64,000 bases of DNA from Dehalococcoidia bacterium (GCA_025361145.1 JANYAV010000009.1:62001-126000); one strand, 5' to 3'. Positions 51,903 through 60,901 are shown, counted from the stretch's first letter. Notes: generated by a model from the letters alone, not told the origin. Translations and numbers: made by a program.

Positions 51903-53852
51903 ATGAGCAGTATTATTTACACTCTGAAAGAAAGATGCCGCGGCTGTTATGCCTGCGTGCGCGGTTGCCCAACCAAAGCCATTAAAGTAGAAAATCATCT
52001 GGCGGAGGTCATGCCCGATCTTTGCGTTAACTGCGGCAACTGCGTCAGGGTTTGCGCTCCCAAAGCTAAATTTATTGAAAGCGATATTGATGAGGTCAAA
52101 AAACTACTGGCGTCAGGATCCCAGGTCATCGCTATCCCCTCCTCTTCCTTTCCGGCCGCCCTGCCCAGTATGAGAGCCGGTCAATTCATTAGCGCTCTTA
52201 AAAAATTAGGTTTTGCTGAAGTGATGGAAGATGCTTTCGGCGCCGAAATGGTCTGCCGCGAATACAACCGCCTGCTCAAAAAAAAGACAAGCGGCCCTAT
52301 TTTTTCCTCTACCTGTCCGGCGGTAGTCTCCTACGTCGAGAAATTCTATCCCCAGCTGGTTGACCACCTGGCTCCCATTGTCTCGCCTATGATCGCTATG
52401 GGACGCTTGATCAAACAGTCTTATAATCCCCAGGCTAAAGTAGTCTTCATCGGCCCCTGTGCCGCCAAGAAAGCTGAAAGCAAGGATGAAAACGTGGCCG
52501 GCGTTATTGACGCCGTGCTGACCTTTTCGGAACTGACCGAGATGTTCAGCGAAAAAAACATCATTCCTGAAATCATGCCTGATAGCAAGTTCACCGGTCC
52601 CAAACCTAATTTAGCCCGCCTTTTCGCCATCTCCGGTGGCCTTCTTCGTACCGCCGGGTACACGGACGATATTTTGCGCAACGAAATCATAAACGCCCAC
52701 GGACGTGAGTATATCATCAGCCTGCTGGCTGAAATAGAACAGGGCGATATTGACGCACACTTCATTAACTTCTTCTTCTGCCACGGCTGTATCAATGGCC
52801 CAGCTATTGATAACGACCTCAGCATCTTCCGCCGCCGTGAACTGGTTTCACGTTATGCCGAAGCGGATGTTGACCCAGAACGGACCGAGGCCGATTTGCA
52901 GAAATATACCCATCTAGACTTGCGCCGCGAGTACAAACACCGCGCCCCTCCGCTGCCCACCCCCACGGATGCTGAAATCCAGGAAATCCTGAATAAAATG
53001 GGCAAGTCCAAAAAAGTCAACCGCTTTAACTGCGGCGCCTGCGGCTACCGCACCTGCTGGGAGCTGGCTACCGCCGTCGCCCGCGGTCAGGCTGAGACTA
53101 CCATGTGCTGGCCTCATCTGCTGACCGAACTGCAGGAGACCCAGAGCGGCCTTATCCAGGCCGAAAAATTAAGTTCGCTCGGCCAGTTGGCGGCCTCCAT
53201 CGCCCACGAGATCAATAATCCTCTCTCCGGCGTTCTGGTCTATACCCAGCTTTTAAACAGGAAAATTTCTAACGACCAGTTTTCTAAAGATACCGCGCTG
53301 CAATACCTGGGTAAAATGGAGACTGAACTGACCCGCAGTACCAAGTTGATACGCAACCTGCTGGACTTCGCCCGCCAGACTCCTCCGGCTTTGAGACAAA
53401 CCGATATCAATGAGGTTCTGGAACGGGCGGTCGATTTGATCGTGCATTCAACCAAAATGCAGCACATTGAAATGGTCAAGGAATATGCCGCGGTCCTGCC
53501 CCACTTCCCCGCTGACCCCGACCAGCTTTTACAGGTCTTTATCAATTTGATCCTGAATGCCCTTCAAGCTATGATTGAGGGCGGGACTTTACTCTTGCGA
53601 ACCGAAGTGCACAAAGGTGAAATCAGGATTGATATTCAGGATACCGGCTGCGGTATCACTCAGGAGAACATGACCAAACTCTTTACACCTTTCTTCACCA
53701 CCAAAGCAGAAGTGAAGGGAGTGGGACTGGGACTGGCTGTCTCTTATGGTATTATTCAGCGGCATCATGGGAAAATCGAGGTCAAAAGTAAAGAAGGAGA
53801 GGGTACCGTCTTCAGCATCTATATACCCGTAAAGTATGCAGAAATTAAATAA
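51903..53852 (+). CDS. Sensory FeFe-hydrogenase-like histidine kinase
   Basis: A 649-aa fusion. Residues 8-52: two 4Fe-4S ferredoxin motifs (Cys12,15,18,22 and 41,44,47,51). About 60-320: FeFe-hydrogenase-like domain with Cys138 (SSTCP), Cys186 (IGPCAAKKAE), Cys293 and Cys296 (FCHGCINGP). 370-405: another cluster (CGACGYRTC and Cys402). 415-649: kinase with phospho-His435 (IAHEINNPLSG), NLILNALQA, DTGCGI and GVGLGLAV. In catalytic enzymes the first loop is TSCCP and the third CxxxC; here the first Cys is replaced and the third is CxxC. A role in sensing H2 or redox state is inferred. The regulator gene overlaps its end. Confidence 0.92.
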   Translation: MSSIIYTLKERCRGCYACVRGCPTKAIKVENHLAEVMPDLCVNCGNCVRVCAPKAKFIESDIDEVKKLLASGSQVIAIPSSSFPAALPSMRAGQFISALKKLGFAEVMEDAFGAEMVCREYNRLLKKKTSGPIFSSTCPAVVSYVEKFYPQLVDHLAPIVSPMIAMGRLIKQSYNPQAKVVFIGPCAAKKAESKDENVAGVIDAVLTFSELTEMFSEKNIIPEIMPDSKFTGPKPNLARLFAISGGLLRTAGYTDDILRNEIINAHGREYIISLLAEIEQGDIDAHFINFFFCHGCINGPAIDNDLSIFRRRELVSRYAEADVDPERTEADLQKYTHLDLRREYKHRAPPLPTPTDAEIQEILNKMGKSKKVNRFNCGACGYRTCWELATAVARGQAETTMCWPHLLTELQETQSGLIQAEKLSSLGQLAASIAHEINNPLSGVLVYTQLLNRKISNDQFSKDTALQYLGKMETELTRSTKLIRNLLDFARQTPPALRQTDINEVLERAVDLIVHSTKMQHIEMVKEYAAVLPHFPADPDQLLQVFINLILNALQAMIEGGTLLLRTEVHKGEIRIDIQDTGCGITQENMTKLFTPFFTTKAEVKGVGLGLAVSYGIIQRHHGKIEVKSKEGEGTVFSIYIPVKYAEIK

Positions 53853-55203
53853 AATCCTGATTGTTGACGATGAAGCTATCATGCGGGATTCCCTGCGAGA
53901 TTGGCTAACCGACGCCAGCTACGAGGTCTTGACCGCCGGTAATGGCGTCGAAGGCCTGGATCTCATCCGCAAAGAAAAACCTGGTGTGGCAGTTATCGAT
54001 CTGGTATTGCCCGGCTCAGACGGCCTGGATTTAATGCGCAAGGCCAGACAGATACAGCCTGGAATCCAGGTGATTATTATTACAGCCTACAGCAGCGTGC
54101 ATACCGCTATCGCCGCCATTAAAGAAGGCGCTTATGATTATATTGAAAAACCCTTCTCCCCGGAAAAGGTGGAGCTTCTCATTGCCAAGCTAATTGAAAG
54201 ACAATCGCTGCTGGATGAAAACCTGGCGCTGCGTCAAAAGCTAGAAGAAAAATATTCCTTTGAAAACATCGTGGCTAAAAGCGCCCGCATGCAAAAAATC
54301 ATCGAGACTATCAAGGTCATCGCCCGAAGCAATGCCCCTGTCCACATTTCAGGTGAAAGTGGGACAGGTAAGGAATTGGTGGCTCGGGCTATTCACGCCC
54401 AAAGTATGCGTAAAAGCAAGCCCTTTGTAGTGGTGAGCTGCGCCGCCCTGCCCAAAAATATAATTGAAAGCGAGCTATTCGGTCGCGAGAACGAAGCTGT
54501 TTCCGGAGGTTTTTCTTTTCGTAAAGGCAAATTCGAGGCTGCTAACAACGGCACTCTTTTCCTGGATGAGGTGGGGAATCTAAATCCCAATATCCAGGTC
54601 CAACTCCTGAGGGTGCTGGAGGAAAAGGCCTTCAGCCGGATCGGCGGCAGCGAGTTGATTCAAGCCCAATTCCGCTTGATCTCCACTTCTACACAGGATC
54701 TAAAAAGGGCTATCGAACAGGGTGACTTCAGGGAAGACCTGTATTACCGTCTGAACGTAGTTAATATCGAGATTCCCGCATTGCGGGATAGAAAAGAGGA
54801 CATCCCTACCCTAGCGGACTTTTTTCTGCATAAATACAGCACGGAAAACCAGAAGAATATTAAAGGGTTTTCAGCCGAGTCAAACGATTATTTATTGCGT
54901 TATCAATGGCCGGGCAATATCCGTGAGATGGAAAACGCCATTGAGCGAGCAGTGATTCTGGCTAAAAGCGATTCTATTGAAGTTAACGATCTGGCCCAAC
55001 AGAGCCTGTATGTGTCCCACAAAACGGCGGTCAGCAAATCCATGAGAGACATAGAGAAGAATCATATTTTGAATGTTCTGATTGAAGCCAAAGGCAATTA
55101 CAGCGAGGCGGCCCGTTTGCTGGGCATCTCACGCATGACCCTCTATAACAAGATAAAGGCTTTCGAGTTGAACGTCAGCAAAATCAACAACAGTGCACAC
55201 TAA
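53836..55203 (+). CDS. NtrC-type response regulator with a degenerate GAFTGA motif
   Basis: This 455-aa protein has a receiver domain with phospho-Asp55 (VIDLVLP), AAA+ with Walker A GESGTGKE (173-180), Walker B LFLDE (241-245), and a Fis-type HTH at the end (NYSEAARLLGISRMTLYNK). Where family members have GAFTGA, this has EAVSGG (220-225), so contact with sigma-54 is doubtful. It may regulate a sigma-70 promoter, as other NtrC-family proteins lacking GAFTGA do. The start overlaps the kinase gene by 17 nt, marking a cognate pair. Confidence 0.92.
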   Translation: MQKLNKILIVDDEAIMRDSLRDWLTDASYEVLTAGNGVEGLDLIRKEKPGVAVIDLVLPGSDGLDLMRKARQIQPGIQVIIITAYSSVHTAIAAIKEGAYDYIEKPFSPEKVELLIAKLIERQSLLDENLALRQKLEEKYSFENIVAKSARMQKIIETIKVIARSNAPVHISGESGTGKELVARAIHAQSMRKSKPFVVVSCAALPKNIIESELFGRENEAVSGGFSFRKGKFEAANNGTLFLDEVGNLNPNIQVQLLRVLEEKAFSRIGGSELIQAQFRLISTSTQDLKRAIEQGDFREDLYYRLNVVNIEIPALRDRKEDIPTLADFFLHKYSTENQKNIKGFSAESNDYLLRYQWPGNIREMENAIERAVILAKSDSIEVNDLAQQSLYVSHKTAVSKSMRDIEKNHILNVLIEAKGNYSEAARLLGISRMTLYNKIKAFELNVSKINNSAH

Positions 55204-55213
55204 GAGCTAAGAT

Positions 55214-55246
55214 AAAGAGCTAACAACAATCGGCTGTTAGCTCTTT
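55214..55246 (+). terminator. Terminator after the kinase-regulator pair
   Basis: AAAGAGCTAACA / TGTTAGCTCTTT stem with a 9-nt loop, then ACCTTTATC. The T-run is broken, so strength is uncertain; it may be bidirectional for the lipoprotein on the minus strand. Confidence 0.75.
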
Positions 55247-55271
55247 ACCTTTATCAATGTAGCAAAAATGA

Positions 55272-55994
55272 CTATGGAGTCAGAATCACCTGAACACCCT
55301 CGGGTAAAGTAAACATACTGTCCGGGATATCACTAAAATCGTAGTTTTTATACTCTATTAATGTCGTGCCGGTGGCTGAGGTCGTCTCAACTTTTACAGG
55401 TAAACCGCGGTCTTTCCAAATCCACATTTTAGTGGTTGCTGACGATACAGTATATTCGAGTACTACACAAGTTTTCCCGTCTATAGTTTCAGTACCTAAA
55501 TTCTTGGGATTATTTTGCTCAATAGTATTAGTACCTTGCGCAACTGATTTCTGGGCCTGGTCGAAATTCATTTTCATCGCTATATTTTCTGTCGGCATGT
55601 AGGTCACTGCGGTCTTGGCGACCTGGTCGATGAATACAATCGATGATAATCCCTGGGCAGTCGTTTCCATCTTCATCTTGGTATTCTTGACCCAGGTGGT
55701 TGTGGTTATGGGTGATACCCCGGGCGTGGTCATAACCATATCGTATTTCATCGCGGGTATTTTTTGGGCCAGTCCCAGAATATTAGCCAGATTATCGTCT
55801 GAAGCCGTTGGATTCGTGGTGGTGGTAGTGGATGTTTTGGAAGGCGTTGTCTGAGTAGTAGTTGCAGCAGAAGTTGCTGTCGCGGAAGGAGTATTCGACG
55901 TTACATTAGCCGTCCCAGAGGCGGTGCAGGATGCCAACACCAATATGCTCACCATTAAGCAGATCATGATTAACCAGGTAATTTTTCTTTCCAT
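55272..55994 (-). CDS. LolA-like/outer-surface lipoprotein
   Basis: This 240-aa lipoprotein has a signal peptide with lipobox LASC, a Thr/Ser-rich linker (about 25-65) and a beta-sheet domain that looks like the half-barrel of LolA/LppX-type proteins: MKYDMVMTTPG, KMKMETTAQG, and TCVVLEYTV. In an organism with a single membrane such proteins sit on the outer face and may bind lipids. Function inferred only from fold-like pattern. Confidence 0.75.
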   Translation of the reverse strand: MERKITWLIMICLMVSILVLASCTASGTANVTSNTPSATATSAATTTQTTPSKTSTTTTTNPTASDDNLANILGLAQKIPAMKYDMVMTTPGVSPITTTTWVKNTKMKMETTAQGLSSIVFIDQVAKTAVTYMPTENIAMKMNFDQAQKSVAQGTNTIEQNNPKNLGTETIDGKTCVVLEYTVSSATTKMWIWKDRGLPVKVETTSATGTTLIEYKNYDFSDIPDSMFTLPEGVQVILTP

Positions 55995-56147
55995 CTTCCC
56001 CTCCTAATTTTTAACCTTAAATATCTTAAATAAATAGCCTTTAATAACGCGTCCTGACATTTTCGAAAAACTAGTATAACAAATTACATTGATGATGAAA
56101 CAAGTGTTTGGGATTTCGGTTACATTAAATCCCTCTCTACTTGCTCC

Positions 56148-56549
56148 TCACGCATCCAGAGCCTTATTGCACAGCTGGTCAGCTTCCTGGTTCTGTTCAC
56201 GAGGAATGGCCGCTATTTTGCAGTTGGTCAGCCCGCCGGCCAGCCTCTTGGCCTCGTCATATAAAAGCTTCAGGTCCGCGTTTTTTACCCGGTACTGCCC
56301 TAATAATTGTTTAACTACCAGTTCGGAGTCAGCCCTGATCACAACCTCTTTAGCGCCCAAACTGATGGCCTTCTTCAGTCCCTCGATCAGAGCCCGATAT
56401 TCTGCCTGATTATTGGTAGTAACACCGATCTTCTCCGAAATCACCGCTATTAGTTCGTCATCGGCATTTTTTAAGGTCACACCGATAGCCGCGGGACCGG
56501 GGTTACCGCGAGAAGCTCCGTCCGTATTGATAAATAGTCTGGTATTCAA
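56148..56549 (-). CDS. RNase HI family protein
   Basis: This 133-aa protein is a minimal RNase H: FINTDGASRGNPGPAAIG with the first catalytic Asp, QAEYRALIEGL with Glu, RADSEL with the second Asp, and EADQLCNKAL with the last Asp. It lacks the basic protrusion of E. coli RNase HI. It probably cleaves RNA in RNA-DNA hybrids. A longer RNase H lies 42 nt upstream on the same strand. Confidence 0.92.
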   Translation of the reverse strand: MNTRLFINTDGASRGNPGPAAIGVTLKNADDELIAVISEKIGVTTNNQAEYRALIEGLKKAISLGAKEVVIRADSELVVKQLLGQYRVKNADLKLLYDEAKRLAGGLTNCKIAAIPREQNQEADQLCNKALDA

Positions 56550-56591
56550 ATCTCACCTGCTAATGGTTATATTCTAATCTATATTTTTGAG

Positions 56592-57350
56592 TTAGGGTCT
56601 ATAACCCTCATCCCTCGGCAAATCTTCTCGATGGGCGGCTGCTACAGCGATTTGATCACACCACTCGTTTTCAGTTCGAGAAGCGTGTCCTCTAATCCAG
56701 CGGAATTCAACCTGGTGAAGATCGCATAATTTTAATAACCTGTCCCAGAGGTCAGGATTAACGGCCTGATCCTTAGTGTTACGTTTCCAGCCATTGGCCT
56801 TCCATTTCCTGGCCCAACCTTTCATGATGCTGTCGACCACGTACGATGAATCGCTGTAAATAACCACTTTGGCCTTTTTAGGGAGCATTTCAAGGGCGGC
56901 AATAACGGCCGTTATTTCCATTCTATTATTGGTGGTTAAGCTAAAACCCCCGGATTTAGCCCTGGTTTCACCGTTGCATTTGAAGATAATGCCATAACCG
57001 CCCGGCCCGGGATTGCCACTGCAGGCTCCATCAGTCCATATTTCCAGGTCTCCGCTTGATAGCCACTCAGTAGTAATATCCGTGGGAAGATTATTGGCCA
57101 ATTCTATTTTCATGGCTTCAGACAACTGCGGGATTTCCTGGGCCTGATTGTCTTCAACAAGTTCATAATAGCGTTTGATCAAATTCAGAGCTTGCAACCT
57201 TTCCGCGTTATCCACCACCCATTCTTTGCTCCTGGAGTCCCATTTTCTGTCTTTGAGGGTAGACTTTAGTTCGGCTACGAAGGTAGCCTCAAATGGCGTC
57301 TTGATAAACATTTTACCATCGGCATATCTGATATTGGCTGTCTTTTTCAT
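56592..57350 (-). CDS. rnhA: Ribonuclease H with an N-terminal HARP-like domain
   Basis: This 252-aa protein has an N-terminal domain of about 75 aa whose RKWDSRSKEWVV resembles the HARP domain of SMARCAL1-type helicases, then a helical linker, then a full RNase HI domain: DGACSGNPGPGGYG, NRMEI, YSDSSYV, and a basic handle (WARKWKANGWKR) followed by GHASRTENEWCD. It should bind and cut RNA-DNA hybrids or structured forks. The next gene is a second RNase H. Confidence 0.9.
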   Translation of the reverse strand: MKKTANIRYADGKMFIKTPFEATFVAELKSTLKDRKWDSRSKEWVVDNAERLQALNLIKRYYELVEDNQAQEIPQLSEAMKIELANNLPTDITTEWLSSGDLEIWTDGACSGNPGPGGYGIIFKCNGETRAKSGGFSLTTNNRMEITAVIAALEMLPKKAKVVIYSDSSYVVDSIMKGWARKWKANGWKRNTKDQAVNPDLWDRLLKLCDLHQVEFRWIRGHASRTENEWCDQIAVAAAHREDLPRDEGYRP

Positions 57351-57427
57351 ATATTTATGTTTGGATTCAAATCCTTTTAAAGTTTATTTACCCGTGAAGG
57401 TCATTATTATCTTAACATCAACCCAAT

Positions 57428-57555
57428 TTATAGTCGAAACCCTGGTATTATGCCGTGCGCTTCGCGCGGGCTGTAAACGATAGCCGCATCCACCACAAGC
57501 GTTAGACTCATCAAATAATCATCATGTCCTTCAGAGGGGTCTACATAGAAGTTCA
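57428..57555 (-). pseudogene. Fragment resembling a phage terminase large-subunit C-terminus
   Basis: An open stretch on the minus strand, ended by TAA at 57428-57430, reads LNFYVDPSEGHDDYLMSL and later VYSPREAHG. This resembles the C-terminal end of phage terminase nucleases, where GHDD-F/Y-L follows the catalytic region. No start codon or upstream domains remain. It is the best sign of former phage DNA in the window. The rest of 57351-57889 is AT-rich low-complexity sequence. Confidence 0.5.
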
Positions 57556-57793
57556 GGCTCCGACTGAGACGGACAAATGAATACAAAGGGGGATTAAAAA
57601 GATTCCGAGGGTTATCAAGGAAAGACGGAGGGGGACGGAAAAATTAAAAGGGGAAACAAGAGCTGATTTATGATTTAAGATTAATGATTTATGAAAAAGG
57701 GGGAGAATAAATCAAAAGGCAAAGGTCAAAATCAAAAGTTCCAGGCAAAAGTAAAAAGTGACGGGGATGGTGAAGGAGACCAGGGGTTTTCAC

Positions 57794-57823
57794 AAGGTCG
57801 GCCCTGCATTGAGGTCCGACCTT
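57794..57823. repeat. Hairpin downstream of the 58-kb membrane protein gene
   Basis: AAGGTCGG / CCGACCTT with a 14-nt loop, 67 bp past the stop of the minus-strand membrane gene. It lacks a U-tract, so it is listed as a hairpin rather than a terminator. Confidence 0.4.
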
Positions 57824-57889
57824 TACCAAGAGGGGAAAGATGTAGTTAGCAATTGGCCCAGGATGTCTTCAGGTTAAAACATATCAGAA

Positions 57890-58702
57890 TCAAGAGGAGG
57901 CGGGTTCACTATCCGGTTTTAAAGGTTCAGGCAAAGGTTTCCAGCGTAGCCAATACGCTAAAGCAGATACGATACACACTAAAACCGCAATATAGATTTC
58001 AATTTGAATGGGAGTAAGTAAGCCTTTCTGAAGTAATACTATAGAGTAATTAGTAAGACCATGTAAAAACGAGGATATGAGGTAAAATTGCCAGCCGAGG
58101 CCTTTAGCTAAACCGTAGCCTGCCAGGGCAGAAACAGCAACATGCAGCCCCACGGCAAAGAATCGTTCAAGCCAGGGTAATATTGCCATAAACCCGCTTG
58201 TCGTAACCGCTTGCCAAGTCCAACCAGCAGCTAAAACGGAATTGTGCACCCAAATAGCTTCGAAAACACCAAAACCAGCCCCGGAGACAGCTCCGATAAT
58301 AAGCCCTAACCTGGGAGTTAAGTTCCGGTTGTGACTTAACCAGTAAAAGACAACAGGGACTAGCTTAGCTCCTTCTTGAACGAGACCGCTGAGCAGAACT
58401 TGAGGTATGCCTGCCAGAAGCAACCATTTTATAAGGGTTGCCTGATCCCAGAAATAAACCAGAGCCTGCCCGGTCCAGTTTTGAAGCGGGATCTGAATAA
58501 AAGCTATCTCAGTCCAGGTGAGTAAAGCGCTTACAACAGCCACGATCCAAAGAACCGGTTTGTTTAAGGCCGGCGGCCTGTATGGGGTGAGCCAGATAAC
58601 ACCAAACAAAAGACCAACGGCAATAGCGATCAACGCGAGGGGCCAGGTCAGACCTGGGAAATAGAAGGCTGACGAAAATTGGTTGATCATTTGTTGAAGC
58701 AT
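57890..58702 (-). CDS. PrsW/YhfC-like membrane protease-family protein
   Basis: This 270-aa protein has about eight TM helices. VQEGAKLVP, GAGFGVFEA and ERFFAVGLHVAVS are in the order and spacing of the Glu, Glu and His motifs of the PrsW/YhfC glutamic-type membrane proteases. Whether it cleaves proteins is not known. GGGGAGGA lies upstream of the ATG. The next gene upstream is a lipoprotein 22 nt away. Confidence 0.75.
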   Translation of the reverse strand: MLQQMINQFSSAFYFPGLTWPLALIAIAVGLLFGVIWLTPYRPPALNKPVLWIVAVVSALLTWTEIAFIQIPLQNWTGQALVYFWDQATLIKWLLLAGIPQVLLSGLVQEGAKLVPVVFYWLSHNRNLTPRLGLIIGAVSGAGFGVFEAIWVHNSVLAAGWTWQAVTTSGFMAILPWLERFFAVGLHVAVSALAGYGLAKGLGWQFYLISSFLHGLTNYSIVLLQKGLLTPIQIEIYIAVLVCIVSALAYWLRWKPLPEPLKPDSEPASS

Positions 58703-58724
58703 GGTCTGATCCTCCCCTTTTTAA

Positions 58725-59150
58725 CTATTGGAAAAATTGACCGGCTACAAGATGATTTTTATCGAAAACCATAAGAATTTTTACTTCAGCTTTGGCATAT
58801 TGGGCTTTATAGAAAACACGGATATAGCCGTCCTTCTCTTCAGTACTCGAAAACTCTTGAGATTGGTAAGCACCTAGCTGAGGATTTACCTGATTATAAG
58901 CAGTATCAAATACTTTCTGGGTTACAGCAGCTTTAAATTCGGGATTGCCGTTCTGGATATATTTATCACGGTTATTTTCACTAAAACCCTGCAAGGTTGT
59001 CTCGGTAGCAGGATCGGCGTACTCTCGAATCGCAGCAGTTTCAGCAGTAGTTGCAGCAGGGGTTGTGGTTGAAACAGACTTACAAGCATTGGCGCTCAAC
59101 ATCGTTAAAACCAGCACAAGAAGCGAGAATATAACAAATAGCTTTTTCAT
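58725..59150 (-). CDS. DUF3887-like lipoprotein
   Basis: This 141-aa protein has a signal peptide with Cys23 (SANAC), a short Thr/Ala linker and a compact domain ending in AEVKILMVFDKNHLVAGQ, like DUF3887 domains attached to serine hydrolases. No hydrolase domain is present. It is expected on the outer face of the membrane. Confidence 0.75.
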   Translation of the reverse strand: MKKLFVIFSLLVLVLTMLSANACKSVSTTTPAATTAETAAIREYADPATETTLQGFSENNRDKYIQNGNPEFKAAVTQKVFDTAYNQVNPQLGAYQSQEFSSTEEKDGYIRVFYKAQYAKAEVKILMVFDKNHLVAGQFFQ

Positions 59151-59254
59151 ATTTTAATACTCCATTTATATTAATGATTAGTATATCTTGATATTGTGTC
59201 GGGATTCAAAAAGCTTAATACCATTCAGGTCGACATTGAAAAACATCAATATTC

Positions 59255-59770
59255 TTACTTGACTATAACGGTCAGTACAAAGGTCCTGACGCCTTTTTCG
59301 CCACCTTCCCAGGAACGATCATAGCTCATAGTAGCGGTGGTAGTGCCCACCTGCCCTGCAGTAAACCACCATTCTTCAATGCCCGACATACCAGCCACCG
59401 GTTGGGTATCATCTGTTGCTCGGGGAGCAACGTAGGCGTGCTCTGTCTGTTTCAAAATGTTGCTATCGGCGATTTTGGCCTGCTGGGTCCAACTGAAACC
59501 AGTGGTGGCATTGGAAGACAGCGCGACGGTAAACACATCTCCGGTTTTTACTTCAACCTGTCGGGTAAGGTTAGCTTCACGGGTGAAATCTTCCGCCGTA
59601 GCAGTAACCAGGTATTTGTTGGGGGCGGGAGGAACCTGGTTATTGGGTGGATTGGTGATCGAAGTACCGTCCGCAGTGCTATGGGTAAAACCTGAATACT
59701 TCACCACTATTGCTCCTGCAAGTAACAAGATTACTAAAGCGATAATACCCAAGAATATTTTACCTTTCAT
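59255..59770 (-). CDS. Chagasin-type (I42) cysteine-protease inhibitor, membrane-anchored
   Basis: This 171-aa protein has a TM anchor (about 5-25), a proline-rich linker and a chagasin domain. The three inhibitory loops are visible: NATTGFSW, GMSGIEEWWF in place of GxxG, and DRSWEGG. It inhibits papain-like proteases outside the cell. It may protect against proteases of neighbours or regulate own secreted ones. Confidence 0.88.
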   Translation of the reverse strand: MKGKIFLGIIALVILLLAGAIVVKYSGFTHSTADGTSITNPPNNQVPPAPNKYLVTATAEDFTREANLTRQVEVKTGDVFTVALSSNATTGFSWTQQAKIADSNILKQTEHAYVAPRATDDTQPVAGMSGIEEWWFTAGQVGTTTATMSYDRSWEGGEKGVRTFVLTVIVK

Positions 59771-59854
59771 TTGAACTACTCCTTTTATTTCTTTTTTAAT
59801 TATATTTAAAAATATAATTCTATCTCTCAGCTACAGGGCTGCGTCAGGCAGAGT

Positions 59855-60424
59855 TTAATAGAGCAGGGGGATTATTCTTTTGGTCCGTTTTTGATAATTC
59901 AAGTAATCGTCGCCCAGTTGTTCGATCATAAATCTTTCTTCCACTTTTATACGGTAGAAATAGCCACAAATAATAGAGATCATCATGATCAGAATGGATA
60001 ACCAATTGGATATGGCAGTTGAAATTCCCATGAAAATAATTAATTGTCCAAGATAGCCAGGATGCCTGATGAATTTATACAAACCGGTGTCAATTATTTT
60101 ATGGTTCTCCACCCTGGCAACTGAATACGTAAAGAATTGTTTAAGAGTTGTTATGGAATGAACTCGAATCACCAGGCCTATCACAATCAAAGTCAGGCCA
60201 ATGATAAAAAAGGTATTCCAAGGATAAACCCCGCCAATTTTGGCGACACCAACGAAAAATGACAGAGCATAGCCAAGGGAAATGAGGGCAAATAACAACC
60301 ATAAACTGCCTTTGTCCCTGGAAGTTGTAAGATGGCTCTGGCTTCTCTGTCTTAAATTCATAATAATTTCAAAGAACCCATATAAGTAAGAGATGGCGAT
60401 AATGATGATTATTTTTAGATCCAT
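59855..60424 (-). CDS. Isoprenylcysteine carboxyl methyltransferase-like membrane protein
   Basis: This 189-aa membrane protein has about five TM helices. The C-terminal signature is LYKFIRHPGYLGQLI, with VEERFMIEQLG after it, as in ICMT-family enzymes that use S-adenosylmethionine. The bacterial substrate is unknown. Related in fold to the DUF1295 protein at 12.7 kb. Confidence 0.85.
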   Translation of the reverse strand: MDLKIIIIIAISYLYGFFEIIMNLRQRSQSHLTTSRDKGSLWLLFALISLGYALSFFVGVAKIGGVYPWNTFFIIGLTLIVIGLVIRVHSITTLKQFFTYSVARVENHKIIDTGLYKFIRHPGYLGQLIIFMGISTAISNWLSILIMMISIICGYFYRIKVEERFMIEQLGDDYLNYQKRTKRIIPLLY

Positions 60425-60466
60425 GATTGTGTTTCCTTTATCGGTGATTTATACTCAAGCCCTGTG

Positions 60467-60901
60467 TTATCTGGGCTGGCTTTCAGGGTTGCGCCACTTC
60501 CAGGCATACCCTACAATTAATAAAGTGACCACTATTTCTACCACACCAAAGAATATATAGAAAGCCCAGGTATCCCCCATCAAATTGCTGATATTGACAC
60601 CCGTATAAAGTACACCCAGAATGATGTTTACCGGGCGGTTTACTTTAGGCTTCAGTGTCACAGATAGAAAAACCATGACAGCTGGAATTATCATCAAAAT
60701 TGAGGCTAATAACAACGAACCTTGAGTCACTGTAAAAGGGCCCATTCGCCCTGACATCATGTCCTCTATCTGACCTGTCCTGAATAATGAAATATGATCA
60801 GCATATATGTACAGTAACATCAGAGTTCCCCATAATGCCGCAAGCTTTACCATCAGATTTACCTTTACATCTTGCTTTTCGGTCTTATTGATTGTGTTCA
60901 T
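60467..60901 (-). CDS. DUF6326-like membrane protein
   Basis: This 144-aa protein has four TM helices. LYIYADHISLFRTG and MSGRMGPF are recognisable in DUF6326-type proteins of unknown function. ATG 60901 has AAGGAG 4 nt upstream; an earlier in-frame start overlaps the next gene. The last codons (WKWRNPESQPR) share 19 bp with a site at 63168. Confidence 0.75.
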   Translation of the reverse strand: MNTINKTEKQDVKVNLMVKLAALWGTLMLLYIYADHISLFRTGQIEDMMSGRMGPFTVTQGSLLLASILMIIPAVMVFLSVTLKPKVNRPVNIILGVLYTGVNISNLMGDTWAFYIFFGVVEIVVTLLIVGYAWKWRNPESQPR

